Counted from the stretch's first letter, positions 15,280 through 21,779 are shown. The stretch is 21,779 bases of DNA from Kiritimatiellia bacterium (GCA_007128275.1 SKXR01000105.1:1-21779); one strand, 5' to 3'. The notes: generated from the sequence alone by a model not told the origin. Numbers and translations are program-made.

Positions 15280-16926
15280 ATGAAAGCCGCCGATTTGTTC
15301 ATGCAGTGCCTCGAAAACGAAAACGTGGAATATGTCTTCGGCGTGCCGGGGGAAGAGAACCTGGATTTCCTGGATTCCCTGTCCCGTTCCCCGATCACGC
15401 TGATTCTCACGCGTCACGAACAGGCGGCGGGCTTCATGGCCGCCACGTACGGTCGTTTGACCGGCAAAGCCGGGGTCTGCCTCTCTACGCTTGGGCCCGG
15501 CGCCACGAATCTGGTTACAGCGGCCGCCTACGCACAACTCGGCGCGATGCCCATGGTCATGATCACCGGCCAGAAACCGATCAAAACGAGCAAGCAGGGC
15601 CAGTTTCAAATCATCGATGTGGTCGACATGATGGGGCCCATCACCAAATACACCAAACAGATCGTCAATGGCGGCGCCATCCCGTCATGCGTACGGGAAG
15701 CTTTTCGCGTGGCGGAGGAAGAGCGGCCCGGCGCCACCCACCTGGAATTACCCGAAGACATCGCGCGCGAAGACGTGCATGGCCGTCCGCTGACCGCGAG
15801 CCACGCGCGGCGGCCGGTCGCGGAAATCAAGGCCATCCGCCACGCGTTGGACCTGCTTCAGAAGGCACAACGGCCCTTGCTCGTCATCGGGGCGGGCGCG
15901 AACCGGAAGTTGACCGCAAAGATGTTGCGCGCGTTTGTGGACAAGCAAGGTATTCCCTTCATCAGCACGCAGATGGGAAAAGGCGTCATTGACGAACATC
16001 ATGCGTTGTTCCTTGGCAACGCCACGGTCTCCGATAACGACTTCCCGCATCGCGCAATTCAGCGATCCGACCTGATTCTGAACGTCGGTCACGATTCGGT
16101 GGAGAAGCCGCCGTTTGTCATGACCACGGGCGAGCGAAAGGTCATTCACATCAATTTCGCGTCCGCACAGGTCGACCCCGTATACTTCCCGCACGCCGAA
16201 CTGGTTGGCGATATCGCCAACAGCATCTGGCAATTGAACCAATCTCTCGAACCGCAGGCCCATTGGGATTTCAACGCCATGACGCGGGTGCGGGACGCCC
16301 TGAACGAAGACCTGGAACGAGGATGCGACAACGCGGCGTTCCCCGTCATCCCGCAACGCCTGGTCCGCGACGTTCGCAAGGTCATGCCGAACGAAGGCAT
16401 CATCGCCCTCGACAACGGTATCTACAAAATCTGGTTTGCGCGTAATTACCGGGCCTATTGCCCCAACACGGTGCTGCTCGACAATGCCCTCGCCGCCATG
16501 GGCGCGGGCTTGCCGTCGGCGATGGCGGCCAAACTGGTGTTTCCTGAGAAGAAGGTCCTGGCGATTTGCGGCGATGGCGGGTTCATGATGAATTCGCAGG
16601 AGATCGAAACCGCCGTGCGGCTGGGCATGGACCTCGTGGTGCTGGTTCTGAACGATTCCGCTTATGGCATGATCAAATGGAAGCAACAGGCGATGGGAAT
16701 GGAGAACTACGGCCTTGAGTTCGACAATCCGGACTTCGTCAAATACGCCCAAAGCTATGGCGCCAACGGACATCGCCTGAAGAACACAGAAGACCTGATT
16801 CCGCTGCTCACAACGTGCTTGGAGGGCGAAGGCGTACACGTGATTGATGTGCCGGTGGACTATTCCGAAAATGACCGCATACTGAATAAGGACATCCCGG
16901 AACAAAGCCGGGCGTTGAAGGTATAG
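15280..16926 (+). CDS. Acetolactate synthase large-subunit-like ThDP enzyme
   Basis: A 548-aa thiamine-diphosphate enzyme with the three-domain layout of acetolactate synthase. The N-terminal PYR domain has the catalytic-type Glu47 (TRHEQAAGFMAATYGRLTG). The middle domain (about 190-330) carries GAGANRK. The C-terminal PP domain has the ThDP/Mg motif GDGGFMMNSQ...VLVLND (431-459). It would condense pyruvate to 2-acetolactate, but the segment after 'MITGQKP' (IKTSKQGQFQIIDVVDMM) differs from the biosynthetic IlvB sequence as I know it. No regulatory ilvN subunit or other valine genes are near. Another 2-oxoacid carboligase or decarboxylase activity is possible. The aldehyde dehydrogenase gene starts 14 nt downstream. 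Confidence 0.86.
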   Translation: MKAADLFMQCLENENVEYVFGVPGEENLDFLDSLSRSPITLILTRHEQAAGFMAATYGRLTGKAGVCLSTLGPGATNLVTAAAYAQLGAMPMVMITGQKPIKTSKQGQFQIIDVVDMMGPITKYTKQIVNGGAIPSCVREAFRVAEEERPGATHLELPEDIAREDVHGRPLTASHARRPVAEIKAIRHALDLLQKAQRPLLVIGAGANRKLTAKMLRAFVDKQGIPFISTQMGKGVIDEHHALFLGNATVSDNDFPHRAIQRSDLILNVGHDSVEKPPFVMTTGERKVIHINFASAQVDPVYFPHAELVGDIANSIWQLNQSLEPQAHWDFNAMTRVRDALNEDLERGCDNAAFPVIPQRLVRDVRKVMPNEGIIALDNGIYKIWFARNYRAYCPNTVLLDNALAAMGAGLPSAMAAKLVFPEKKVLAICGDGGFMMNSQEIETAVRLGMDLVVLVLNDSAYGMIKWKQQAMGMENYGLEFDNPDFVKYAQSYGANGHRLKNTEDLIPLLTTCLEGEGVHVIDVPVDYSENDRILNKDIPEQSRALKV

Positions 16927-16940
16927 AAAGGCTTCACACC

Positions 16941-18368
16941 ATGCTCAAGAAATCCTATCCCTATTACCTGGCCAACAAACCCGTTCAAGCCAACCGCGAC
17001 TTGAAGGTGACGGACAAGTACACCGGCGACGTCGCCACACGCGTGGCTTTGGCCGATGCGAAAGCGATCGACCAAGCCATCGGCAAGGCGGTCGACGCCG
17101 CCCCCGCCCTCTTTGAAAGAACGCCCTACGAGCGACGCGACATCTTGCAGCATTGTGTGGACCGCTTCAGGGAACGCGCGGAGGAATTCGCCATGGCCCT
17201 TTGCATCGAGGCGGGCAAACCGATCAAGGACAGTCGCGGCGAGGTGACGCGCCTGATCGACACATTTCGCATCGCCGCCGAGGAATCCGTACGGATCAAC
17301 GGCGAAGTGATGAACCTCGAAATCGGCCCAAAATCCAAAGGATATCGCGGTTTCACGCGGCGCGTGCCCATCGGCCCCTGCTCGTTCATCTCGCCCTTCA
17401 ACTTCCCGCTCAATCTCGCCGCGCACAAAGTCGCCCCCGCGCTCGCGGTGGGGTGTCCGTTTGTCTTGAAACCCGCCAGCCTCACGCCGATTGGCGCATT
17501 GCTCATCGGCGAGATCCTCGCCGAGACGGATTTACCGGAGGGCGCCTTCTCCATTCTCCCCTGTCGACGAGACGGCGCGGAACTGTTCACCACCGACGAG
17601 CGCCTGAAACTGTTGAGCTTTACCGGCTCGCCGGATGTGGGCTGGAAATTGAAGAGCGAGGCGGGCAAAAAGAAAGTCGTTCTCGAACTCGGCGGCAACG
17701 CCGCCTGCGTCGTGGACGCCGACGCCGACCACGACGACGCCGTGGCGCGCATTGTCTTCGGCGCGTTCTATCAATCCGGCCAAAGCTGCATCGGCGTGCA
17801 ACGGATCATCATTCACGAATCCGTCTATGACGAAGTGAAAACGAAATTGGTGCAAGCCACCAGGAAACTGAAGAGCGGTGACCCGAAAGACGAAGAAACC
17901 TTCATCGGCCCGATGATTTCGGAGAAGGAAGCAAAACGGTTGGAGGAATGGATTCACTCCGCGGTGCAAGCCGGCGGCACACTCCTGTGCGGCGGCGAAC
18001 GGAACGGCGCGATCCTGGAAGCGACTTTGCTGGAAGACGTGCCCAAGGATCAGGCGATCTGCGCCCAGGAAGCGTTCGGCCCGGTGGCGGTGTTGAGCGC
18101 GTTCAAGGATTTTTCCAACGCGCTCGACGAGGTCAACGACAGCGTGTTCGGATTGCAGGCGGGTATTTTCACGCGCGACATCTATCACATGCTCGAAGCG
18201 TGGGACCGGCTCGAGGTCGGCGGCGTCATCATCGGCGACGTGCCGTCCTGGCGTGTGGACCACATGCCGTACGGCGGCGTGAAGGACAGCGGACTGGGCC
18301 GGGAAGGCGTCCGTTACGCCATGGAAGACATGACCGAAATTCGCAACCTCGTGATCCGCACGCCCTGA
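16941..18368 (+). CDS. NAD(P)-dependent aldehyde dehydrogenase
   Basis: A 475-aa ALDH-superfamily enzyme oxidising an aldehyde to the acid. Catalytic residues are Asn154 (SPFNFPLNL), Lys177 (LKPAS), Glu249 (LELGGNAA) and nucleophile Cys283 (GQSCIGVQRI). The cofactor loop is FTGSPDVGWKLK. The C-terminus contains the expected MPYGGVKDSGLGREG segment. The substrate cannot be read from the sequence. The close spacing to the acetolactate-synthase-like gene suggests that the two act in one route, for instance on an aldehyde made or consumed by that enzyme. The ribosome-binding site is a modest GAAAGG about 9 nt upstream. Confidence 0.93.
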   Translation: MLKKSYPYYLANKPVQANRDLKVTDKYTGDVATRVALADAKAIDQAIGKAVDAAPALFERTPYERRDILQHCVDRFRERAEEFAMALCIEAGKPIKDSRGEVTRLIDTFRIAAEESVRINGEVMNLEIGPKSKGYRGFTRRVPIGPCSFISPFNFPLNLAAHKVAPALAVGCPFVLKPASLTPIGALLIGEILAETDLPEGAFSILPCRRDGAELFTTDERLKLLSFTGSPDVGWKLKSEAGKKKVVLELGGNAACVVDADADHDDAVARIVFGAFYQSGQSCIGVQRIIIHESVYDEVKTKLVQATRKLKSGDPKDEETFIGPMISEKEAKRLEEWIHSAVQAGGTLLCGGERNGAILEATLLEDVPKDQAICAQEAFGPVAVLSAFKDFSNALDEVNDSVFGLQAGIFTRDIYHMLEAWDRLEVGGVIIGDVPSWRVDHMPYGGVKDSGLGREGVRYAMEDMTEIRNLVIRTP

Positions 18369-18375
18369 CAAAGGC

Positions 18376-18408
18376 GGAAGAGTTCAACGCAAAGACGCAG
18401 CGTGCCTG
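18376..18408. repeat. Dispersed intergenic repeat (inverse copy of 21630-21670)
   Basis: On the minus strand this reads ctgcgtctttgcgttgaactcttccgcc in sections. It parallels the plus-strand text at 21639-21670 (ccctctgcgg, ttcaactct, accgc). The short gap after the ALDH gene contains nothing else. Confidence 0.45.
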
Positions 18409-18443
18409 ACCCTGCCGATAAACACCGCACACGCGTTCCCGGC

Positions 18444-18779
18444 TCATCGCGCCGACATACCGCCGTGTTCCTTGCCGAGCGCATGAAGCTGTTCGATCAC
18501 ATCGGCCAACTTGCGACCGGTCGGCGTGAGGTGATACTCCACATGCTTCACGGCTTCGGGAATCTCCGTGCGCTCGATCAACCCGTAAGCAGAAAGCTTG
18601 CGCAAGCGCTCGTTCAAGATCTTCTTCGAGATGCCCGGGATATAGCGTTCCAGTTCCCCGGGGCGATGCACGCCTTTGTGAATCGACGCCACCACGCCCG
18701 CCGACCATTTGCAGCCGACGACATCCTCGAGACTATGGTACGTCGTGCGTTCGTCCAGACTTAGATATTTCTTCTCCAT
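18444..18779 (-). CDS. HxlR-family winged-helix transcriptional regulator
   Basis: 111 aa. The fold is the HxlR/MarR-type wHTH: SLEDVVGCKWSAGVVASI (first helix), RPGELERYIPGISKKILNERLRKLSAYGLIERTE (recognition helix), VEYHLTPTGRKLADVIEQL (wing and C-terminal dimer helix). The usual Gly in 'GGKW' is replaced by Cys. A redox-sensing cysteine is attractive given the divergent glutaredoxin-like gene, but this is inference. I chose the ATG at 18779 because GGAG lies 5 nt upstream; an adjacent ATG is at 18782 and an in-frame GTG at 18836. It probably represses itself and/or the divergent gene. Confidence 0.86.
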   Translation of the reverse strand: MEKKYLSLDERTTYHSLEDVVGCKWSAGVVASIHKGVHRPGELERYIPGISKKILNERLRKLSAYGLIERTEIPEAVKHVEYHLTPTGRKLADVIEQLHALGKEHGGMSAR

Positions 18780-18817
18780 CATCTCTCCATACGGCACAAG
18801 CGCACCTGCGTCAACCA

Positions 18818-18833
18818 GGCACCATTTTGTGCC
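18818..18833. promoter_or_regulatory. Candidate operator in the HxlR-glutaredoxin intergenic region
   Basis: Inverted repeat ggcac-N6-gtgcc, about 40 nt before the HxlR start codon and 81 nt before the divergent gene. Position and symmetry suit autoregulation by a dimeric wHTH protein. It lies inside the reading frame if the upstream GTG at 18836 is the true start. Confidence 0.3.
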
Positions 18834-18914
18834 CACTTTCTCTTTTCGTCCAACGCGTTAGCGTGTGAGGAGTGACCGCAATTCCGCGGCACCAATAACG
18901 AAGGAGAAGAGAAC

Positions 18915-19151
18915 ATGGCAAACAAAGCAGTATTCTATCATGCGGGTTGTCCCGTCTGCGTGGCGGCCGAGCAACATGTGGCGGCCGCGCTGGACCCGCA
19001 ACAGTACGACGTGGAGATCGTCCATCTGGGCGAGCAGAAAAACCGTGTGGCCGAAGCGGAAAGCGCGGGTGTAAAATCCGTGCCCGCGCTTGTGCTGGAC
19101 GGACAACCTTACCACATCAACTTCGGCGCCGATCTCGATGTGTTGAAGTAA
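18915..19151 (+). CDS. Small glutaredoxin/thioredoxin-fold CPVC protein
   Basis: 78 aa, one short thioredoxin-like domain. The first strand is followed by the dithiol motif Cys12-Pro-Val-Cys15, and the cis-Pro segment VKSVPALVLDG lies near residues 53-63. It matches the core of glutaredoxins and small thioredoxin-like proteins, so a cytosolic disulfide reductase role is inferred; glutathione dependence cannot be told. ATG 18915 has AAGGAG about 8 nt upstream. It is divergent from the HxlR regulator, a common arrangement for redox-controlled genes. A palindromic hairpin follows the stop at 19172-19205. Confidence 0.82.
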   Translation: MANKAVFYHAGCPVCVAAEQHVAAALDPQQYDVEIVHLGEQKNRVAEAESAGVKSVPALVLDGQPYHINFGADLDVLK

Positions 19152-19171
19152 TCATCGTTTCCGCACAACAA

Positions 19172-19205
19172 CGCCTCCGGCGCGAAAAGGCCCCCGCCGG
19201 AGGCG
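19172..19205. repeat. Perfect 11-bp hairpin downstream of the CPVC gene
   Basis: cgcctccggcg (19172-19182) and cgccggaggcg (19195-19205) pair perfectly around a 12-nt loop. It begins 20 nt after the stop codon but has no T-tract, so it might stabilise the 3' end rather than terminate transcription intrinsically. Confidence 0.55.
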
Positions 19206-19253
19206 CTTGGCGCATGCGGAAGGGTCGGTAGTTAAGTTATACGTACCCACCCC

Positions 19254-19287
19254 GCCGGTCACCATGCGCTTCGCTGAGGTGACCGGC
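19254..19287. repeat. Perfect 10-bp inverted repeat
   Basis: gccggtcacc (19254-19263) and ggtgaccggc (19278-19287) flank a 14-nt loop. A ctcccgggag palindrome follows at 19292-19301. It is part of the gene-free, repeat-rich gap. Confidence 0.55.
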
Positions 19288-19829
19288 ACCTCTCCCGGGA
19301 GGGGATAAGAATAGGAATTAGGACGACAACAGGAACACCTCCCCTCCTTGGCATGTCTCGCCGGAGTCCCGACGCGAAGCAGTCGGGTCGAAGGCGGAAG
19401 GGGACCGAGGGGTGGGTTAAGAACGTGCACAAGAAACAAGAAAAGGACGGATTGTAGTACAGAGGGCGCGGCGGGAAAGAGAATGGCAGAGGATCTCCGT
19501 GTTCTCCGTGCCCTCCAGCGAAGCGGATGGTAGCGTCGCCTCGCTTGAACTTTCGGCACAGGGAGCCGGGCGCGGACCACGGAACGCCTTCCCGGTCATC
19601 TCGACCGGAGCGCAGCGGAGTGGAGAGATCTCCGCCGACATGACCACCGTTTTCCAGGATTGAGGCGACGCGGCACAGCGAACATGCCGCTATTTCTCTG
19701 TCCCTCCAACCTCTTTCCTTACTCAGTTGACGCCTCCAAGCCGGTTGGCTACCGTTTCTCTATGAAAGCGCTCATTCAGACCGGTTCCAGCAGGCGGTGC
19801 CCGGGCTGCCTGACAAGCGAGGAAATGAA

Positions 19830-20960
19830 ATGAAAAGATTACTGATTATTTCTATGTCTCTATTCCTCTTACCACGTCCTACGGTTGCTCAAAATGAAAA
19901 TTGGCCATCGAAGGACATTCCCATTGTAATCGTACATGGCGCTTGGGGTGGAGCGCATGATTGGCGTGCTGTAGAAAACAAATTGAATAGAGACGGATAT
20001 GAGGTCAGAAGAGTTTCGTTAACGGGCCAAGGCGAAAGGTCGCATTTGATTTCATATTCAAACGATTTTAGCACCCATGTTAAAGATGTTGTTAATATGA
20101 TTGAATTTGAATACCAGAAGGATGAACAAATATATCTTGTGGGTCATAGTTACGGTGGAAATGTCATCACGGGGGTATCGAGTCAAATACCGGAAAGAAT
20201 AAAAGGTTTAGTTTATGTCGATGCGTCAATAACTACTCCGGAGATGATGGATAAGAAAGATTACCTGAGAAAATTCGGGTTTGAGGGTGAAATTAGTCCG
20301 GATAATTTTTTGATTTCGCCATTCTGGCCTCTTTATTGGGACGATCCAACCGGATCCAAAGATGTCCCTCATCAAGCAAAGACGCTTCTTTTCCCAAAAA
20401 GCGAATTCCCGAAATCTGAAGAGGCTTCTCAACTACCAGGCTCCTTCATCTTACTCGCTGGACCTGATTGGCAGGTAGGAACAGAATTTGAGCCATCACA
20501 GGGTTACAAAGAAGCAGAAAACAGAGGGTATTATATCACGATTAAACCTTGGGAACATAATGCACACAGGGATAGAGCAGATGAATTCTATCCCGTACTG
20601 CTCGAAGCGTTAGGGGAGACGCTTGGTTTGATGGAAGGCGGGAAATCCAACCCCATGGTGCTCACGCAAGCCGACCATAAGGGTGAGGTGAGCGTTTCCC
20701 CGGGCGCCGAAATTGAGGTGGTGCTGCCCGGGAATCCGACCACGGGATACGAGTGGACGGTGGCCCATACGGATGCGTCGCATCTACCCCTGGTCGATTC
20801 ATCGTACGAAACCCGGTCAGACCTGATCGGGGCCGGCGGTGACTACCGATTCCAATTCAAGGCGGTCGCTTCCGGCGAGGTGCATCTGGAGCTGATCTAC
20901 AAGCGAGCCTGGGAAGCGGAGGTTGCGGAATCGTTTCGCGTTACCGTCAAAATTCTATAA
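19830..20960 (+). CDS. Secreted alpha/beta hydrolase fused to a chagasin-like (I42) protease-inhibitor domain
   Basis: 376 aa from ATG 19830, which has GAGGA 6 nt upstream. A signal peptide covers about residues 1-20. Residues about 30-265 form an alpha/beta hydrolase of the small esterase type: oxyanion-side HGAWGGAHDW, nucleophile Ser107 in GHSYGG, and likely catalytic His246 in EHNAHRD. Residues about 278-376 match the chagasin fold: NPTTGYEW (302-309), a GAGG loop (334-337) and RAWE (359-362), its three inhibitory loops. Chagasins inhibit papain-like cysteine proteases. The hydrolase half is AT-rich (18 of 60 GC at 20041-20100) and the inhibitor half GC-rich (39 of 60 at 20821-20880). This suggests two origins joined near 20600. 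The substrate is unknown. Confidence 0.86.
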   Translation: MKRLLIISMSLFLLPRPTVAQNENWPSKDIPIVIVHGAWGGAHDWRAVENKLNRDGYEVRRVSLTGQGERSHLISYSNDFSTHVKDVVNMIEFEYQKDEQIYLVGHSYGGNVITGVSSQIPERIKGLVYVDASITTPEMMDKKDYLRKFGFEGEISPDNFLISPFWPLYWDDPTGSKDVPHQAKTLLFPKSEFPKSEEASQLPGSFILLAGPDWQVGTEFEPSQGYKEAENRGYYITIKPWEHNAHRDRADEFYPVLLEALGETLGLMEGGKSNPMVLTQADHKGEVSVSPGAEIEVVLPGNPTTGYEWTVAHTDASHLPLVDSSYETRSDLIGAGGDYRFQFKAVASGEVHLELIYKRAWEAEVAESFRVTVKIL

Positions 20961-21258
20961 ACGCGCGCCGCATGCCGCTGCCGTATCCGATCCATCGCCC
21001 AAATCGCCAGAGGGGCAGCCCGGAAGGGGTCTGTCCCCAATCAGCCCCATCGTAATACACGGCGTAAGGGAACTTGGTAGATAGCATGCGGTGGTAACCA
21101 TGCACCGTAACATGTATGCCGGCGAATAGGCGCAGCGACTCGATATCCGCGGCCAAGGACTCTTCGAAATAGTCGCCGATACCTTCGCCCTGCTCCTCGT
21201 AAAACTCATATCCCCGGGCCAAATCCTTGACGGCGGACCGGAGGAGTACGATTCTCAC
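20947..21258 (-). CDS. RelE/ParE-family toxin with atypical C-terminus
   Basis: 103 aa. Residues 1-70 fit the ParE pattern: VRIVLLRSAVKDLARGYEFYEEQ, a long helix (FEESLAADIESLRLF), then the strand FPYAVYY. After that the expected final strands, with a conserved basic 'VLDCRR'-type end, are missing. Instead the frame runs through a repeat (ggggacagacccc on this strand) and unrelated sequence to a stop that overlaps the convergent hydrolase gene by 14 nt. The toxin may therefore be inactive. GTG 21258 overlaps the antitoxin stop by 4 nt (GTGA), so translation is coupled. Full-length ParE proteins poison gyrase, and RelE proteins cleave mRNA. Confidence 0.72.
   Translation of the reverse strand: MRIVLLRSAVKDLARGYEFYEEQGEGIGDYFEESLAADIESLRLFAGIHVTVHGYHRMLSTKFPYAVYYDGADWGQTPSGLPLWRFGRWIGYGSGMRRAFIEF
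21026..21038. repeat. Short palindromic repeat inside the toxin gene
   Basis: ggggtctgtcccc on the plus strand, embedded in 'ggggtctgtccccaat'. It resembles REP-like sequences common in some bacterial genomes (from memory). It coincides with the point where ParE similarity ends. Confidence 0.45.
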
Positions 21259-21473
21259 TTCCTTCTCTCCCGAAGCTCCCTCTTTGCCTCCTCCCACGGC
21301 ACGAACTCGTCCTTGCCGGCCTTGAACGCCTCGTCGCGATCCCGAAGTACATCGCCGTGCCAATCCGGCGACGGATAATCCTCCGCGGATCGGGTCAAGT
21401 CCTCCCAGAGTTCTTCCATTGCCCGAAGCTTCTCTGCCCGTGTCAGCTTGCCGAGGTCAATTACAGTGTTCAT
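21255..21473 (-). CDS. Addiction-module antitoxin (PF09720-type)
   Basis: 72 aa, acidic and helical, typical of the small 'addiction module protein' antitoxins. It has an N-terminal helix KLTRAEKLRAMEELWEDL, a PSPDWH segment, then a helix of Arg/Asp/Glu and the closing VPWEEAKRELRERR. It should bind and neutralise the downstream ParE/RelE partner and repress the operon. ATG 21473 is chosen because family members start with this short lead-in; the open frame upstream to 21623 is repeat sequence. No clear Shine-Dalgarno is visible. The 4-nt overlap with the toxin start is usual for such modules. Confidence 0.8.
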   Translation of the reverse strand: MNTVIDLGKLTRAEKLRAMEELWEDLTRSAEDYPSPDWHGDVLRDRDEAFKAGKDEFVPWEEAKRELRERRK

Positions 21474-21723
21474 GGCTGCACGATACCCCAAAGATTCAGC
21501 TTCTTCCAGTCCTTTCAATTCACGTTTCCGGGCCAAGTGACTGAGTGGATGCTTACCCCCTGTTCCACCACCCGCTACGCTGGAGGACACGGAGCATGCG
21601 GAGTGAACCTCATCCCCCATCACCTTCCCCTCCGTGACCTCCGTGCCCTCTGCGGTTCAACTCTACCGCTCGCACGCCGAACGCATCGCAGTCACAGCCT
21701 AACACCCTCTCAATCATCCCGTC
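21474..21723. other. Upstream region of the toxin-antitoxin module, repeat-rich
   Basis: Contains the presumed but unlocated promoter of the minus-strand module. It also holds the nonamer repeat ctccgtgac, ctccgtgcc, ctct at 21630-21651, followed by a stretch that matches 18376-18408 in inverse orientation. No gene was recognised. Confidence 0.4.
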
Positions 21724-21779
21724 CTCCCGACTTCCGTCCTCCGACTTCTGACCTCCCACTTCTAACTTCCGACTTCTGA
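21724..21779. repeat. Heptanucleotide tandem array, eight units, running off the window end
   Basis: Exactly eight 7-mers: ctcccga, cttccgt, cctccga, cttctga, cctccca, cttctaa, cttccga, cttctga. They share the pattern y-t/c-y-c/t-y-r/c-a. The array is cut by the window edge and may be longer. Its period equals that of the arrays at 3430, 4114 and 15247. Confidence 0.8.

Larger units (their letters stand above)
19152..19829. other. Repeat-filled gap without a gene
   Basis: No credible coding sequence on either strand. Contents in order: the hairpins at 19172 and 19254; a 6-bp hairpin near 19364 (cccgac / gtcggg); a purine-rich tract; the nonamer repeat at 19495-19516 (ctccgtgtt, ctccgtgcc, ctcc), shared with 21630-21656; and a weak promoter-like TTGACG at 19727 with a poor -10. 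The gap looks like an accumulation zone for small repeats next to the atypical hydrolase fusion gene. Confidence 0.5.

Noticed and set aside
15748..16905. 385-aa minus-strand ORF antisense to the ThDP enzyme
   Set aside because: Shadow of a conserved gene; composition rich in His/Gln/Arg with no motif.
18229..18708. 159-aa minus-strand ORF overlapping the HxlR gene
   Set aside because: Out of frame with the recognisable wHTH protein and antisense to the aldehyde dehydrogenase end.
19172..19205. Intrinsic terminator for the CPVC gene
   Set aside because: The hairpin is strong, but no T-tract follows on the plus strand, so it is listed only as a repeat hairpin.
19741..19829. Integron attC site or cassette boundary before the AT-rich hydrolase
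   Set aside because: No paired GTTRRRY/RYYYAAC core sites were found on either side of the gene.
21357..21779. 140-aa plus-strand ORF at the window end
   Set aside because: It is antisense to the antitoxin and continues into the nonamer and heptamer repeats.

Overview
The window looks like a chromosomal segment of a GC-rich, Gram-negative-type bacterium. Most genes sit on the plus strand, start from good Shine-Dalgarno sequences, and are separated by unusually repeat-rich intergenic DNA. No rRNA, tRNA, CRISPR array or complete transposase was seen. Heptanucleotide arrays, TIR-flanked palindromic elements and 'ttggaggg..cgagc' repeats recall genomes of the Verrucomicrobiota/Kiritimatiellota/Lentisphaerota type. 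That is a memory-based inference that could not be tested here.

Layout. 1-488: repeats and a leader, no gene. 489-3413: a 274-aa sigma-70 factor, adenine phosphoribosyltransferase (apt), and a secreted subtilisin-like protease with an STN-like N-terminus. 3461-3909 (minus): a small PUR-domain (DUF3276) nucleic-acid-binding protein, possibly behind an unknown 72-aa ORF. 4226-4864: a YhhQ-type queuosine precursor transporter behind a near-consensus promoter. 4926-8987: a CHASE4-HAMP-PAS hybrid histidine kinase, then the AmmeMemoRadiSam proteins B (Memo) and A (AMMECR1), with palindromic repeats between and after them. 9362-11002: an exported two-part protein with a PstS-like C-terminal domain. 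11062-11505 (minus): a small coiled-coil protein.

11892-13218: an ECF sigma factor overlapping a secreted DUF3047 protein. 13282-18368: a metabolic block of an AhpD-like CxxC protein, NADP-type glutamate dehydrogenase, an acetolactate-synthase-like ThDP enzyme and an aldehyde dehydrogenase. The last three are closely spaced. 18444-19151: a divergent pair of an HxlR-type regulator and a 78-aa glutaredoxin-like CPVC protein. 19152-19829: a repeat-filled gap. 19830-20960: an alpha/beta hydrolase fused to a chagasin-like (I42) protease-inhibitor domain, with an abrupt AT-to-GC change inside the gene. 20947-21473 (minus): an antitoxin/ParE toxin pair whose toxin C-terminus looks replaced by a dispersed repeat. 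The window ends in an eight-unit heptamer array.

How the genes work together. Clear functional pairings are sigma factor-apt (20 nt apart), Memo-AMMECR1, ThDP enzyme-aldehyde dehydrogenase, HxlR-glutaredoxin, and antitoxin-toxin. The most unusual items are the hydrolase-chagasin chimera and the several intergenic arrays of period 7.
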